DNA from: Candidatus Gastranaerophilales bacterium
Lineage (GTDB): Bacteria; Cyanobacteriota; Vampirovibrionia; Gastranaerophilales; Gastranaerophilaceae
Length of the DNA stretch: 42,175 bases
Assembly (NCBI GenBank): GCA_944324235.1
Contig: CALUVN010000015.1
Coordinates: 1-42,175, forward strand
Direction: 5' to 3'
Positions within the stretch are counted from its first letter, which is position 1; each line of letters opens with the position of its first letter. A program made the translations under genes and the position numbers. Below are positions 20,423-29,297 of the stretch, in pieces. The notes under the pieces are model-generated. The model was not told where the DNA came from. It saw only the letters and a list, made by a program, of their open reading frames with translations, and searched no databases.

Positions 20423-20896
20423 ATGAATGATATAACATTTACAGGCATACACGGCTTAAAGACATCCAGAATTAAAAATCATGAGAATCCCAACAACCCT
20501 ATATTAAGGATTTCTGCCAGATTATCTAATGATGCGGATGGCAATGATTTATCAGATTACTTCAATTACTTAAAAAAATCACGAAAAGAATATCGGGATT
20601 ATTGTAAAAATTTTGATGATCCGACAGCAATAGAGTTGGATTGTTTAACGATTACAGAAAAAGGTTTTGGTAAAAGAAATGCATTTAAACTTAATCATAT
20701 TCCTATTATTTTTGACAGGGATGAAGCTATTCCAATATTTGAGTTTCTTGCACGATTTACCAAAAGGGCTGCAGAATGTACAGAATCTATGCCTCAAAAA
20801 GATTTTATAAACAAAATAAATGATGCAATAACAGAAGCTGCAGCAAAATATTTTGAAGTTCCGCTGAAATATTTATTTAGAGATAATCATAAATGA
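20423..20896 (+). CDS. Hypothetical protein with N-terminal F-x-G tag
   Basis: A 157-residue protein I do not recognise. It starts MNDITFTGIHGLKTSRI, a form of the short N-terminal tag found in other proteins of this window. It has no signal peptide or membrane helix and is charged, with helical segments (AIPIFEFLARFTKRAAECTE, NKINDAITEAAAKYF). No clear ribosome site precedes the ATG. The 3' end overlaps the oppositely oriented phosphodiester glycosidase gene by 24 bases. The overlap and weak start leave some doubt, but the long frame and tag support a real gene. Confidence 0.6.
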   Translation: MNDITFTGIHGLKTSRIKNHENPNNPILRISARLSNDADGNDLSDYFNYLKKSRKEYRDYCKNFDDPTAIELDCLTITEKGFGKRNAFKLNHIPIIFDRDEAIPIFEFLARFTKRAAECTESMPQKDFINKINDAITEAAAKYFEVPLKYLFRDNHK

Positions 20897-21670
20897 TTTT
20901 AAATTGCGGCCGCCGCCGTCACTGTTAGAGGTAACTTCAATTTTATCAAGGTAATTTAATGATGTTGAACTTCCTCCGTCAAATGCCATTGCGCGGTCAA
21001 ACCCCATTTTTTTACAAAGAGCCTGCACCTCGTACATATCCATCGGATTTTCGTCTGTAATTATAAGAATATGAGCGACACCGTCTTTCAACGCTATCAC
21101 AGTTCTTGCCGTTTTATGCAAAACTGATGCCGATTCACGAACAACTTCTCCGTCTTTTTTAACAATGAAGTACTCTTCTTCAAGGCGCAGATTCGGTAAT
21201 ATCAAAGGGCCGCCCTGTCCTGCTGTAAGAAGTTCGCACCCGAATTCAATTTCGGCTTTATGCGGGGTTATTTCATAATGAATTTTATTACCGCAGCGAA
21301 CAACCCTGAACTCTGAACGATTCATAATCATATCAAGACTTTTTCTGGTGTACTTGCCGCTCATCAGCAAATTTTCATTAAACAATGGATCAGCCGAGAT
21401 CTGCCCGTCTGTCACTATATAAGAAATTGTTTTTTCGTTCTCAGGATCAAAAAAGCCGGCATTAATCGTTAATTTCGACGCGCTTTTTTGATGAGCTTCT
21501 TTATTTGTTATCAAGTGCTCACTTGAAATAAATTTTATTTTCTTCTTGATTTTCTCACCGTTCAAAGTAATATGGTAAATACCGTCATTGTATTCTATAT
21601 CAATGTTTTTAGCAAATACAGAACAATTAAAACTAAATAAAATTAAGATTAAAAGAATAATTTTTTTCAT
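20873..21670 (-). CDS. Exported phosphodiester glycosidase (NAGPA/DUF2233-like)
   Basis: A 265-residue protein with a Sec signal (MKKIILLILILFSFNCSVFA). The mature part has family hallmarks: LTINAGFFD near residue 67, KTARTVIALKDG around 186-197, and the C-terminal AMAFDGGSSTSLNYL. NAGPA-type enzymes cleave N-acetylglucosamine-1-phosphodiesters; bacterial relatives act on cell-surface phosphoglycans or sporulation/envelope polymers. It is the last gene of an operon with the Lpt genes, its ATG overlapping the previous stop as TAATG. This suggests a periplasmic role in envelope-glycan editing. Substrate unproven. Confidence 0.85.
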   Translation of the reverse strand: MKKIILLILILFSFNCSVFAKNIDIEYNDGIYHITLNGEKIKKKIKFISSEHLITNKEAHQKSASKLTINAGFFDPENEKTISYIVTDGQISADPLFNENLLMSGKYTRKSLDMIMNRSEFRVVRCGNKIHYEITPHKAEIEFGCELLTAGQGGPLILPNLRLEEEYFIVKKDGEVVRESASVLHKTARTVIALKDGVAHILIITDENPMDMYEVQALCKKMGFDRAMAFDGGSSTSLNYLDKIEVTSNSDGGGRNLKSFMIISK

Positions 21671-22785
21671 TACAGATCCTTAGATTTATAAAACATAATA
21701 ATTGCAGCCAAAAAAGCAAGCGGCGGAAACAGAGCCGTGATAAGCGGATGAAGCACACCTTTTTCCGCAAGTAAGTCGAAAAACGGCAGCGTAATATAAT
21801 AAAGAAAAATACATCCTATAGCTATTGTAAAACCGATAAGACGCTGTTCTCTAGGCTTTGAAAAACCGAGCAGTGCACCCATTACGGCAAGCAGCATGCA
21901 GACGAACGGATGGAAAAAGCGCTGCAAGTACTTGTTCAGCATATATCTGTATTCTTCAGTCAATCCTTCTTTCTTCAAAAGTTTAATATAATTATGCAAA
22001 TCATGATTTGTGATTTCTCTTTCTTTTTTGACTGAATATGTCATAAGAGTATAGGCATTTTGTGCAGATTCACCGTTTAAAATTGACATTTTAGGGATTT
22101 GTTCAATCTCTTCAAAAATACCGTCATTATTAATTTTATATCTTGTGACATTGGAAAGTTCCCAATAGTCTCTGAAAGTTCTCCCATTTTTAGCATAATA
22201 AATATTTGAAAGCTGATGAACATCACTATAGCGTTCTTGAGCAAAATCCAGAACAATTATATTTATCATTTTATCACGACTAAAACGTGAGACTATGACT
22301 GCATTTACAGGAACATTATTAACATCTTTTTGCGTATAAATATATTGTGTTGTTGTGTATTCACCTTTAATATCTTTCAATTTTTGTGCGGAATACGGAA
22401 TCAATTTATCATAAGTCACAAAACAAAGCCACGTAACAATAATACTCAATACAATAACCGGAGCAATAATTCTCCTGAACGACATACCTACAGCACGAAA
22501 AATAGTTAATTCCGAATCTTTGCTCAGTTTATCAAAGGTAAAAAGCGAACCCAGCAGCAAACCTACAGGAAACGCTTTCCCTAAAATCTTAGGCAACTCA
22601 TAGAACAAAACAAGAATTGCGGTTTTAATACCATAATCGCCGGCAAGAGTCTTTTTAATAGTATTCAAAAGCATTTCAGGGGCAATCCAGACAACCGTAA
22701 AGAGCAAAATAGCTACGAATGTGGTTACCATAACCTGATTAAAAATATATTTATCATATATAGTAATTTTAGGGAAAAATTTCAT
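21670..22785 (-). CDS. LptF/LptG (YjgP/YjgQ) family permease
   Basis: A 371-residue inner-membrane protein with the six-helix YjgP/YjgQ topology: helices near residues 15-40, 55-75, 95-120, then a periplasmic beta-jellyroll-like region (about 130-275), then three C-terminal helices (for example FVCMLLAVMGALLGFS). The early IYDKYIFNQ and the PVGLLLGSLFTFDKLSKDSELTIFRA coupling region are typical. LptF/G with LptB extract lipopolysaccharide from the inner membrane. Only one permease gene is present; the second copy, if used, is elsewhere or the complex is a homodimer. Both ends overlap its neighbours by one base (TAATG), showing a tight operon. Confidence 0.92.
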   Translation of the reverse strand: MKFFPKITIYDKYIFNQVMVTTFVAILLFTVVWIAPEMLLNTIKKTLAGDYGIKTAILVLFYELPKILGKAFPVGLLLGSLFTFDKLSKDSELTIFRAVGMSFRRIIAPVIVLSIIVTWLCFVTYDKLIPYSAQKLKDIKGEYTTTQYIYTQKDVNNVPVNAVIVSRFSRDKMINIIVLDFAQERYSDVHQLSNIYYAKNGRTFRDYWELSNVTRYKINNDGIFEEIEQIPKMSILNGESAQNAYTLMTYSVKKEREITNHDLHNYIKLLKKEGLTEEYRYMLNKYLQRFFHPFVCMLLAVMGALLGFSKPREQRLIGFTIAIGCIFLYYITLPFFDLLAEKGVLHPLITALFPPLAFLAAIIMFYKSKDL

Positions 22786-23510
22786 TAGAGTGCGAAATCC
22801 TTTCCTAGATAGAATTCTTTAGCCACAGGGTCGTTTGCAACATCACGGCTGCGGCCTTGAATTTTTATTTTACCGTCAAAAATTACATAGGCTCTGTCAG
22901 TAATAGAAAGAGTAGCCTTAGGGTTGTGGTCAGTAATAAGCACACCCAGCCCCTTATCTTCGGAAATTTTTCTAATATTATCTTTAATATCGCCGATAGC
23001 AATAGGGTCAATACCTGCAAAAGGTTCGTCAAGAAGCATGAAATCAGGACTTGCTGCCAGTGCCCTTGCGATTTCAACACGCCGTCTTTCACCGCCTGAC
23101 AGAGAAACTGCCGCATAATGTCTGAGGCGTTTTATACCGAATTCATCAAGTAATTCTTCGAGCTTGTATTTTTTTTCTCTATAAGTCAACTTATCATTCA
23201 TTTCAAGAACAAGCTTAATATTATCTTCAACACTGAGTTTTCTAAAAATAGAAGCTTCCTGAGGAAGATAACCAAGACCGGCTTTTGCTCTGACATTCAT
23301 AGGCCACTCGGTGATATCCTGCCCGTCGAGGAGTATATGACCCTTATTTGGTTTAATAAGTCCGACAACCATATAGAATGTTGTAGTTTTTCCTGCACCG
23401 TTTGGCCCGAGAAGACATACAACTTCACCTTTATTCATCTCAAAGGAGATATCATTTACTACACTTCTATCCCCGTATATCTTTACCAAATTCTTTGCTT
23501 CTATCTTCAT
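22785..23510 (-). CDS. lptB: LPS export ABC ATPase
   Basis: A 241-residue ABC ATPase with Walker A GPNGAGKT at about 35-42, Q-loop LPQEASIFRKLSVEDN, signature LSGGERRR, Walker B FMLLDEPFAGIDP and H-loop ITDH. The long match to LptB, including AGIDPIAIGDI, together with the adjacent LptF/G permease fixes the identity. It powers lipopolysaccharide extraction on the cytoplasmic face. AAGGGG lies 6 bases before the ATG. It is the first gene of the leftward lptB-lptF/G-glycosidase operon; no convincing -35 was found upstream. An outer-membrane LPS layer is implied. Confidence 0.96.
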   Translation of the reverse strand: MKIEAKNLVKIYGDRSVVNDISFEMNKGEVVCLLGPNGAGKTTTFYMVVGLIKPNKGHILLDGQDITEWPMNVRAKAGLGYLPQEASIFRKLSVEDNIKLVLEMNDKLTYREKKYKLEELLDEFGIKRLRHYAAVSLSGGERRRVEIARALAASPDFMLLDEPFAGIDPIAIGDIKDNIRKISEDKGLGVLITDHNPKATLSITDRAYVIFDGKIKIQGRSRDVANDPVAKEFYLGKDFAL

Positions 23511-23634
23511 TATTTACCCCTTGTAAGTATAATGTTATTTTAATTTAAATATCCCTAAAATGCAACGGTTTAAGCTTATTTATAAATTATATTGTTAAGA
23601 TATGTAAAATATATCGCAAATATATACACAAATT

Positions 23635-23740
23635 TTGAAAAATGAGTTATTATATATATATAACCATTTTTCTTTTTCTTTATTTTCTCCTACACACTAA
23701 CCTTTTACCAAAACGGCCGTGTTTACGGCTTTTTTATTAA
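23635..23740 (+). ncRNA. Candidate small RNA A (pyrimidine-rich)
   Basis: TTGAAA (from about 23635), a 17-base spacer and an ATATAA-type -10 are followed by about 75 bases rich in C and U. The segment ends in a rightward terminator: stem GCCGT/ACGGC (23716-23729) then six T. No rightward protein gene enters this region, so the terminator must serve a non-coding transcript. UCUCCU and ACCUUUU runs could pair with Shine-Dalgarno sites. Predicted from signals only. Confidence 0.35.
23716..23736 (+). terminator. Rightward rho-independent terminator in a gene-free region
   Basis: Stem GCCGT-gttt-ACGGC followed directly by TTTTTT. On the other strand the stem is followed by CGTTTTGG, so the orientation is rightward. 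Confidence 0.65.
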
Positions 23741-23769
23741 AAAAATTGACAATTTCATAAAGATTTATT

Positions 23770-23845
23770 CCATTCAGTGGAATAAAAACAAGCAGCCTCC
23801 TTTATATGTTTTATATCACTTCACTTTTTCTGCTTGTTTTTTTTA
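23770..23845 (+). ncRNA. Candidate small RNA B / bidirectional terminator of trpS
   Basis: A 12-bp stem AAAAACAAGCAG (23784-23795) with CTGCTTGTTTTT (23830-23841) encloses a 34-base loop containing CCTCCTTT. An 8-bp hairpin TTATTCCA/TGGAATAA precedes it. T-runs lie on both outer sides, so it can end trpS leftward and a rightward transcript. The CCUCCUUU loop is complementary to AAAGGAGG ribosome sites. A TTGACA at 23747 has no good -10. RNA function is a guess; the terminator role for trpS is more secure. Confidence 0.35.
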
Positions 23846-24847
23846 TTAATACATCCCGATTAACTCTCTGACCTGTAAGAGGGTTTTTCGGGCTTGTATA
23901 CGGGCTTTTTCAGAACCTTCTTTAATAATTTGTCTGACTTCATCAGGGTGAGCTTCATAATATCTGCGTTTTTCTCTGATAGGTTTTAATTTTTCGTTAA
24001 TAAGCGCACCGAGCTGACGTTTACAATCAGCACATCCGCGGAGTCCTTTTTCGCATTCGGATTGAACCTGAGCGATTTGCTCCTCTGAACCGAATATTTT
24101 CCAGTATTTGAAAGCTACTTCACAATCATCCGGATGACCGGGGTCATCTTTTCTCATACGGCTTCTGTCAGTAATCGCACTCATGATTTTCTTTGCTGTA
24201 ACTTCTTCCGTATCTGCAAGTTTAATATCATTCTGGAAAGATTTACCCATTTTATTTCCGTCCAGCCCGCATATAAGCGCGCAGTCGTTCAGGAGCGGAA
24301 CAGGTTCTTTAAAGAAATCCGTTTTATAGATATTGTTAAAACGTCTTGCAATATCGCGCGTAATTTCAATATGTGCGACCTGATCGCTGCCAACAGGGAC
24401 GGCGTCAGCATTAAACATCATAATATCCGCACTCATAAGAACAGGATACCCCATTAAGCCAAATCCTATTTGAGAATTCAGACCTTCTTTGGTACGAAGA
24501 ATTTTAGCCATATCTTTCAGGGTCGGGTCGCGTTCAACCCAGTTTTGCGGTGTAATCATACCGAGATAGATATTTAATTCAGCAATTTCAGGAACAAGGG
24601 ACTGAACATAAATGGTTGCTTTATTCGGATCAATACCGGAAGCAAGCCAGTCAATTACAACATCCATAACATCTTGCTTAAGAGTTTCGGTTTTATCGTA
24701 CTTAGTCGTGAGAGCGTGCCAGTCAGCAACAAAGAAGAAACTTTCGTACTTGTCCTGTAATTGCACTAAGTTTTGTATAACTCCGAGGTAGTGTCCAAGA
24801 TGAAGCTTACCAGTCGATCTCATGCCTGTTACGATTCTTTGTGTCAT
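23846..24847 (-). CDS. trpS: Tryptophanyl-tRNA synthetase
   Basis: A 333-residue class I synthetase, the normal length. The HIGH-type motif appears as HLGHYLG near residues 17-23 and the KMSKS loop as GNKMGKS near residue 197. Other marks are the FFVADWHALT strand, VGSDQVAHIEITRDIARRFN around 148-167 and a CADCKRQLG segment near the C-terminus. It charges tRNA-Trp in the cytoplasm. AAAAGG precedes the ATG. A single-gene leftward unit; its 3' flank holds the large-loop terminator at 23784-23841. Confidence 0.97.
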   Translation of the reverse strand: MTQRIVTGMRSTGKLHLGHYLGVIQNLVQLQDKYESFFFVADWHALTTKYDKTETLKQDVMDVVIDWLASGIDPNKATIYVQSLVPEIAELNIYLGMITPQNWVERDPTLKDMAKILRTKEGLNSQIGFGLMGYPVLMSADIMMFNADAVPVGSDQVAHIEITRDIARRFNNIYKTDFFKEPVPLLNDCALICGLDGNKMGKSFQNDIKLADTEEVTAKKIMSAITDRSRMRKDDPGHPDDCEVAFKYWKIFGSEEQIAQVQSECEKGLRGCADCKRQLGALINEKLKPIREKRRYYEAHPDEVRQIIKEGSEKARIQARKTLLQVRELIGMY

Positions 24848-25012
24848 AACCTTTTCCCGTCCTTTCTATATGTTTAATTATAGTAGAAAAATAAATAAGG
24901 TAAAGTTTTATCTTTTTTACTACAATATTAATATTTGTAAATATTTTACTATTAACCATAAAAAAATATTATTTTTAGACGTATTATGTAGAAAAAGTTA
25001 AGGAGTAGAAAT

Positions 25013-26269
25013 ATGAGAATCAATTCAATCAACGCAGCACAAAGTAGTATTTACAACAACAAAAACTCAAAGCAGATAAAAAATCATCAACAACCGACGT
25101 TCGGATACTTTGGAAATCCTAATATTGGAGGCTCGGGAAATTGGCAAGGTCCAACCGAATTTGATGAAGCTGTAGGAGAGTTTTTAGGTAAAACTTTTCT
25201 GGTTATAACCGCACCTGTTTGGGGGCCTTTTTATGGCGGGTATAAACTTTACGAAAAACAAAGAGCAAAAAACGAGGCACGTATAGAAAAACTTGCATCA
25301 GAAAAAGCAAACCAAATGTTCAAAGCTGAAGAGAACCGTCAAAAAACTCCTGAGGAATTATTAGCTAATTTCATTGGTGCAAGCATAATATCTGACCCAA
25401 ATAAAGGATTAAATAAAGTTATGGGCAATGGTGACTTGAAACTTGATGTTCATACTGAAATCCTATCTCCAATGGTTGCTGTAATGAAAGGTGACAAAGA
25501 TTTAGTAAATACAAATTCGTTGCCAAATGGATTTATTCTTTTTGGACCTAAAGGAACAGGTAAGACTTACTTTATGGAATCTTTAGGTGAACAGGCACAA
25601 GAATTAGGTATGGATTTCGTTGTACCTGAAATTGACACACTTGAGCCTTTGCAAACAGCAAAAAATATTAGAGATGCATTCAAATCGGCAGAACGAAATT
25701 TTAAAGATACAGGTAAATATACTTTGATATTTATGGACGAAATGGATGCTTATACTACTGATAGACGCTTATCTCTTGATAATTTAAAAGAAGTTGCGGC
25801 TTTACTAAAGTTAACAGAAAATTCATCACAAAGAGGTGTAATTTGGTTAGGTGCAACAAATAATATTAAAGTTATGGATAGAGCACTGTTGGATAGAGCT
25901 TCAATGATAAGACCAATACCTATTATGCAAAATTACGAATTATTTGATACTTTAGCTTATCACTTGATAAAAGAAAAAGGACTTAATGATGCTAGTAATA
26001 TTGATTATGAAAAAATTAAAAACAAACTAGAATCTACAACTTTAAAATATTCTCCTAGAGATATGGAAAATATAGCAAAACAAGCTGTTAAGTTTTATAA
26101 AATAAATAATAACAATATTACTGCTGATGATATAATAGATATAATGAGTAAACGCATACCACCTAAAACAAATGAACGCGCATTAAATGAATACAACAAT
26201 GATATTGTATATGCCAAATCAGAAGGTTATATATGTGAAGATGACCCAATAGCCCAAAATGAAGAATAA
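25013..26269 (+). CDS. AAA+ ATPase with N-terminal tag, catalytically intact member of a pair
   Basis: A 418-residue protein. The N-terminus MRINSINAAQ...QQPTFGYFG carries the tag (Phe 30). A hydrophobic segment at about 61-80 (TFLVITAPVWGPFYGGYKLY) may associate with the membrane. The AAA core has Walker A GPKGTGKT (178-185), Walker B LIFMDE (238-243), sensor-1 GATNN (280-284) and a putative arginine finger in LLDRAS (Arg 295), then a helical lid. All residues needed for ATP hydrolysis are present. I cannot name a closer subfamily. A strong AAGGAG lies before the ATG. The next gene, 10 bases on, is a degenerate paralogue, so they probably form a mixed complex. Confidence 0.85.
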   Translation: MRINSINAAQSSIYNNKNSKQIKNHQQPTFGYFGNPNIGGSGNWQGPTEFDEAVGEFLGKTFLVITAPVWGPFYGGYKLYEKQRAKNEARIEKLASEKANQMFKAEENRQKTPEELLANFIGASIISDPNKGLNKVMGNGDLKLDVHTEILSPMVAVMKGDKDLVNTNSLPNGFILFGPKGTGKTYFMESLGEQAQELGMDFVVPEIDTLEPLQTAKNIRDAFKSAERNFKDTGKYTLIFMDEMDAYTTDRRLSLDNLKEVAALLKLTENSSQRGVIWLGATNNIKVMDRALLDRASMIRPIPIMQNYELFDTLAYHLIKEKGLNDASNIDYEKIKNKLESTTLKYSPRDMENIAKQAVKFYKINNNNITADDIIDIMSKRIPPKTNERALNEYNNDIVYAKSEGYICEDDPIAQNEE

Positions 26270-26279
26270 GGAATAAAAT

Positions 26280-27398
26280 ATGCAAATAAATAAAGTTCAA
26301 TTTGAATCTATACAACCAACATTTAAACAAAATACTACAATTAAAACACCAAATGAATCGAAAGAAAAATTTTTAACACAACAACGTATAAAGCTTATCG
26401 GCTATGGATTATGCGGGGTATTAATTGCGGGTGCCGGAATTATGACCGGTCGCGCTGTGTTTAAAAATATAAACTTAAGAAAAACTCAAAAAGTTTACCG
26501 TGAACTTTTTAATCAGGTTTCTTTAAATAATACTGATACAGGGCTTAACAGAGTTATTGGGCATAAAGAATTAAAAGAAGACATTGTAAATAACTTTTTT
26601 ATGCCTTTAGGCGATGTGATTATCAGAAAAGATAATGAACTTGCTCAAAAAAATGCATTACCAAATGGGCTTGTTTTATCAGGAAATTCTGGTACGGGTA
26701 AAAAATATATTATGAATGCAATCGGTGAACACGCAGAAAAGCTCGGTATGAAATTTGTAAAGCCTGAAATTGTTGAAGGCGACAGCATTGCTACTGCTCA
26801 AAACATTCGTGATGCTTTTAAACAGGCTGAAACGGATTTTAGAGAAACAGGCAATTATACTTTTATATTAATGGACAAAATGAATAATTATGCAGTTGAC
26901 AGAAGAACTACTTTGGACAATCTAAAGGAAGTTTCTGCGCTGTTAAAATTCACAGAAAATTCGTCCAAACGCGGGGCTATATGGCTCGGGATTGCTGACG
27001 ATATAAAAACTATTGATAAAGCGTTGCTCGATAGAGCTACCATGATAAGTCCGCTCAGACCAATGAATAACATGGAGTTATGCGATACGCTTGAATATAC
27101 TTTATCTAAAGAAAAGGATTTGAATTCCGGCACAATTGATTATAAAAAAATACTTGCGAAACTGAATGAAACAAAGGAACGCTATTCTCCAAAACAAATG
27201 GCGCAAGTCGCTCAGGATGCTATTGCACAAAGTAAACAAACAAAAGAACAGCTAACAACTGAAAGTCTTCTTGCTATATTGGAAAAACAGACTGCTAAAA
27301 ATATAGACGACGGTGCTGTAAAACAATTTAATGAAGATTTGGCGTATCTGCGCAGTGAAGGTTTTATTCCTCCAAAATCTCCTGATTTTGAATTGTAA
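26280..27398 (+). CDS. Degenerate AAA+ paralogue (predicted pseudo-ATPase)
   Basis: A 372-residue paralogue of the preceding protein. The two align across the core: Walker A region, [21 protein letters not shown]. It also starts with the tag (IQPTF, Phe 15) and has a hydrophobic helix at about 39-58. Catalytic positions are altered: Walker A is GNSGTGKK with Thr replaced by Lys 142, Walker B is FILMDK with the Glu replaced by Lys 200, and sensor-1 is GIADD in place of GATNN. It may bind but should not hydrolyse ATP, suggesting a structural or regulatory partner of the active copy. The frame is intact with no stop, so it is not a decayed gene. Confidence 0.85.
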   Translation: MQINKVQFESIQPTFKQNTTIKTPNESKEKFLTQQRIKLIGYGLCGVLIAGAGIMTGRAVFKNINLRKTQKVYRELFNQVSLNNTDTGLNRVIGHKELKEDIVNNFFMPLGDVIIRKDNELAQKNALPNGLVLSGNSGTGKKYIMNAIGEHAEKLGMKFVKPEIVEGDSIATAQNIRDAFKQAETDFRETGNYTFILMDKMNNYAVDRRTTLDNLKEVSALLKFTENSSKRGAIWLGIADDIKTIDKALLDRATMISPLRPMNNMELCDTLEYTLSKEKDLNSGTIDYKKILAKLNETKERYSPKQMAQVAQDAIAQSKQTKEQLTTESLLAILEKQTAKNIDDGAVKQFNEDLAYLRSEGFIPPKSPDFEL

Positions 27399-27449
27399 AT
27401 TCCCTTTGCAGGCTATAAAATTTTATAATTTTTATGTTAAGCTAAACGT

Positions 27450-29297
27450 ATGAAGAGAATAATTTTCGGGTTAATAATTTTATTCTTAGTTGTTTGGGGC
27501 TTAAAATCTTGTCTGCACGCAGATATAAACGATGTTGAAATTCAGGCTGTGCCGACTATCGACAATGAACAGCGTATCACCCCGCCGTCTCCGCAAAAAA
27601 ATGTAACCATTGACGGTGTAGATTACCTGCAATCACAGACTCCTGTTGGAAAATTCGGCGGTACACTCGTTGCGTCGACTATAGGAGAAGGTCCTAAAAC
27701 ATTTAACCCGTTTAACTCCAGAGATAACATTTCCTCTCAAATGTCAGATATCATGTATGACGGGCTGCTTACAACAAATCCCTACACAGGAGAAGTTATA
27801 CCAAAACTCGCAAAATCTTTTGAAGTTAACGGAACTGAATATCTTATTAAATTACGAAAAGGGCTTAAATGGTCTGACGGCAAACCTATTACGGCTGATG
27901 ATGTCGTCTTCACATGGAAAGACATTGTTTTTGCAGGTATAGGAAACACATCCGTAAGAGATTCTATAGTAATAGACGGTAAACTTCCGACAGTTGAAAA
28001 AATTGATGATTATACAGTTAAATTTATAACGCCTGAACCATTTGCTCCGTTTTTGAGAATGCTTTCAAATCCGATTGCACCAAAACACGTTTTTGAATCA
28101 GCAGTAAAAAAAGGGAACGCTTATTTTGACACATTTTTATCCACAAATGCAGACCCGAAGACTTTCGTCACAAGCGGAGCTTTCAGAATTCAGGAATATA
28201 TTCCGGCGCAAAGAGTAATCTTTGTCCGAAATCCTAATTATTATGTGATTAACACACAAGATGAAAAACTTCCGTATCTTGACAGACTGGTTTACTTGAT
28301 TGTCGGGGATTTGAACAATGAAGTTTTGAAATTTGAAGCAAAAGAACTTGATTTAATCGGGCTTCAAGGCTCAAATGTCGCAAGATTTAAGGCACTTGAA
28401 CCGCACTCTGATTTTACTATATACAATCTCGGGCCTAATACAGGAACTTTGTATCTGACAATGAACCTAAACAACCGTAAAAACGAAGAAGGTAAATTCT
28501 ATGTTGACCCTAAAAAACAAATCTGGTTCAGAAATAAAAATTTCAGACAGGCCGTTGATTACGCGATTGACAGAGAAAATGTTGTGTTCAATATCGCAAA
28601 CGGGCTGGGAGAGCCACTATTCACTGCAGAGAGCCTTAATTCAATCTTTTTGAATGAAAATCTTAAACCGTACAAAAAAGATTTGTCAAAATCACGCGGA
28701 TTATTAAAACAAGAAGGGTTTTACTGGGATAAAAAAGGGCGTTTGTATGATAAATACAATAACAGAGTAGAATTCGACCTTTACACAAATGCCGGCAACA
28801 CTGAACGCGAAGCAATCGGCGTTATGGTAAAACAGGATTTGGAAGATTTAGGAATGAAAGTTAATTTCAAACCTATTGAATTTAATTCGCTTGTGAATAA
28901 ATTAGCCAATACGCTTGACTGGGATATGGTTATAATGGGTCTGACAGGTTCTCCGCTAGAACCTAACAGCGGCAAAAACGTATGGCATTCACGCGGAACA
29001 TTACACATGTTTAACCAGCGGCTTGAAAAAGACAAAAAAGATGACAGGCTTGATTGGGAAAAGCGGCTCGATGAAATTTATGACAAAGGTGCGCTCGCAA
29101 TTAATTTTAACGACAGAAAAAAATATTATGACGAGTATCAGCAGATAGCTTATGATGAAAAACCTTTTATTTATATTTATTCTCCGATTGTAATTACAGC
29201 AATAAGAGATAAGTTTAAAAATGTATTTCCGACAACACTCGGCGGCGCAACTCATAATATCGAAGAAATTTATATAGATAAGGAGGGCGGCAAATAA
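27450..29297 (+). CDS. Extracellular solute-binding protein, family 5 (Opp/Dpp/Yej type)
   Basis: A 615-residue peptide-binding protein. The N-terminus has a hydrophobic segment, IIFGLIILFLVVWGL, followed by KSC, a weak lipobox, so it may be a lipoprotein or held by the uncleaved helix. Family 5 marks are KTFNPFNSRDN near residue 85, YDGLLTTNPYTGEVIPKLAKS, YLIKLRKGLKWSDGKPITADDVVFTW around 131-156 and FRQAVDYAIDRE near 368. It would capture oligopeptides or similar ligands in the periplasm and deliver them to the permeases encoded next. The ATG follows the AAA+ gene by 51 bases and lacks a good Shine-Dalgarno. Its stop overlaps the next ATG by one base. Confidence 0.93.
   Translation: MKRIIFGLIILFLVVWGLKSCLHADINDVEIQAVPTIDNEQRITPPSPQKNVTIDGVDYLQSQTPVGKFGGTLVASTIGEGPKTFNPFNSRDNISSQMSDIMYDGLLTTNPYTGEVIPKLAKSFEVNGTEYLIKLRKGLKWSDGKPITADDVVFTWKDIVFAGIGNTSVRDSIVIDGKLPTVEKIDDYTVKFITPEPFAPFLRMLSNPIAPKHVFESAVKKGNAYFDTFLSTNADPKTFVTSGAFRIQEYIPAQRVIFVRNPNYYVINTQDEKLPYLDRLVYLIVGDLNNEVLKFEAKELDLIGLQGSNVARFKALEPHSDFTIYNLGPNTGTLYLTMNLNNRKNEEGKFYVDPKKQIWFRNKNFRQAVDYAIDRENVVFNIANGLGEPLFTAESLNSIFLNENLKPYKKDLSKSRGLLKQEGFYWDKKGRLYDKYNNRVEFDLYTNAGNTEREAIGVMVKQDLEDLGMKVNFKPIEFNSLVNKLANTLDWDMVIMGLTGSPLEPNSGKNVWHSRGTLHMFNQRLEKDKKDDRLDWEKRLDEIYDKGALAINFNDRKKYYDEYQQIAYDEKPFIYIYSPIVITAIRDKFKNVFPTTLGGATHNIEEIYIDKEGGK

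Noticed and set aside
26280-27398. Second AAA+ copy as a pseudogene
   Set aside because: The frame is full-length and retains the fold-defining segments, and only catalytic positions differ, so an inactive but functional protein is more likely.
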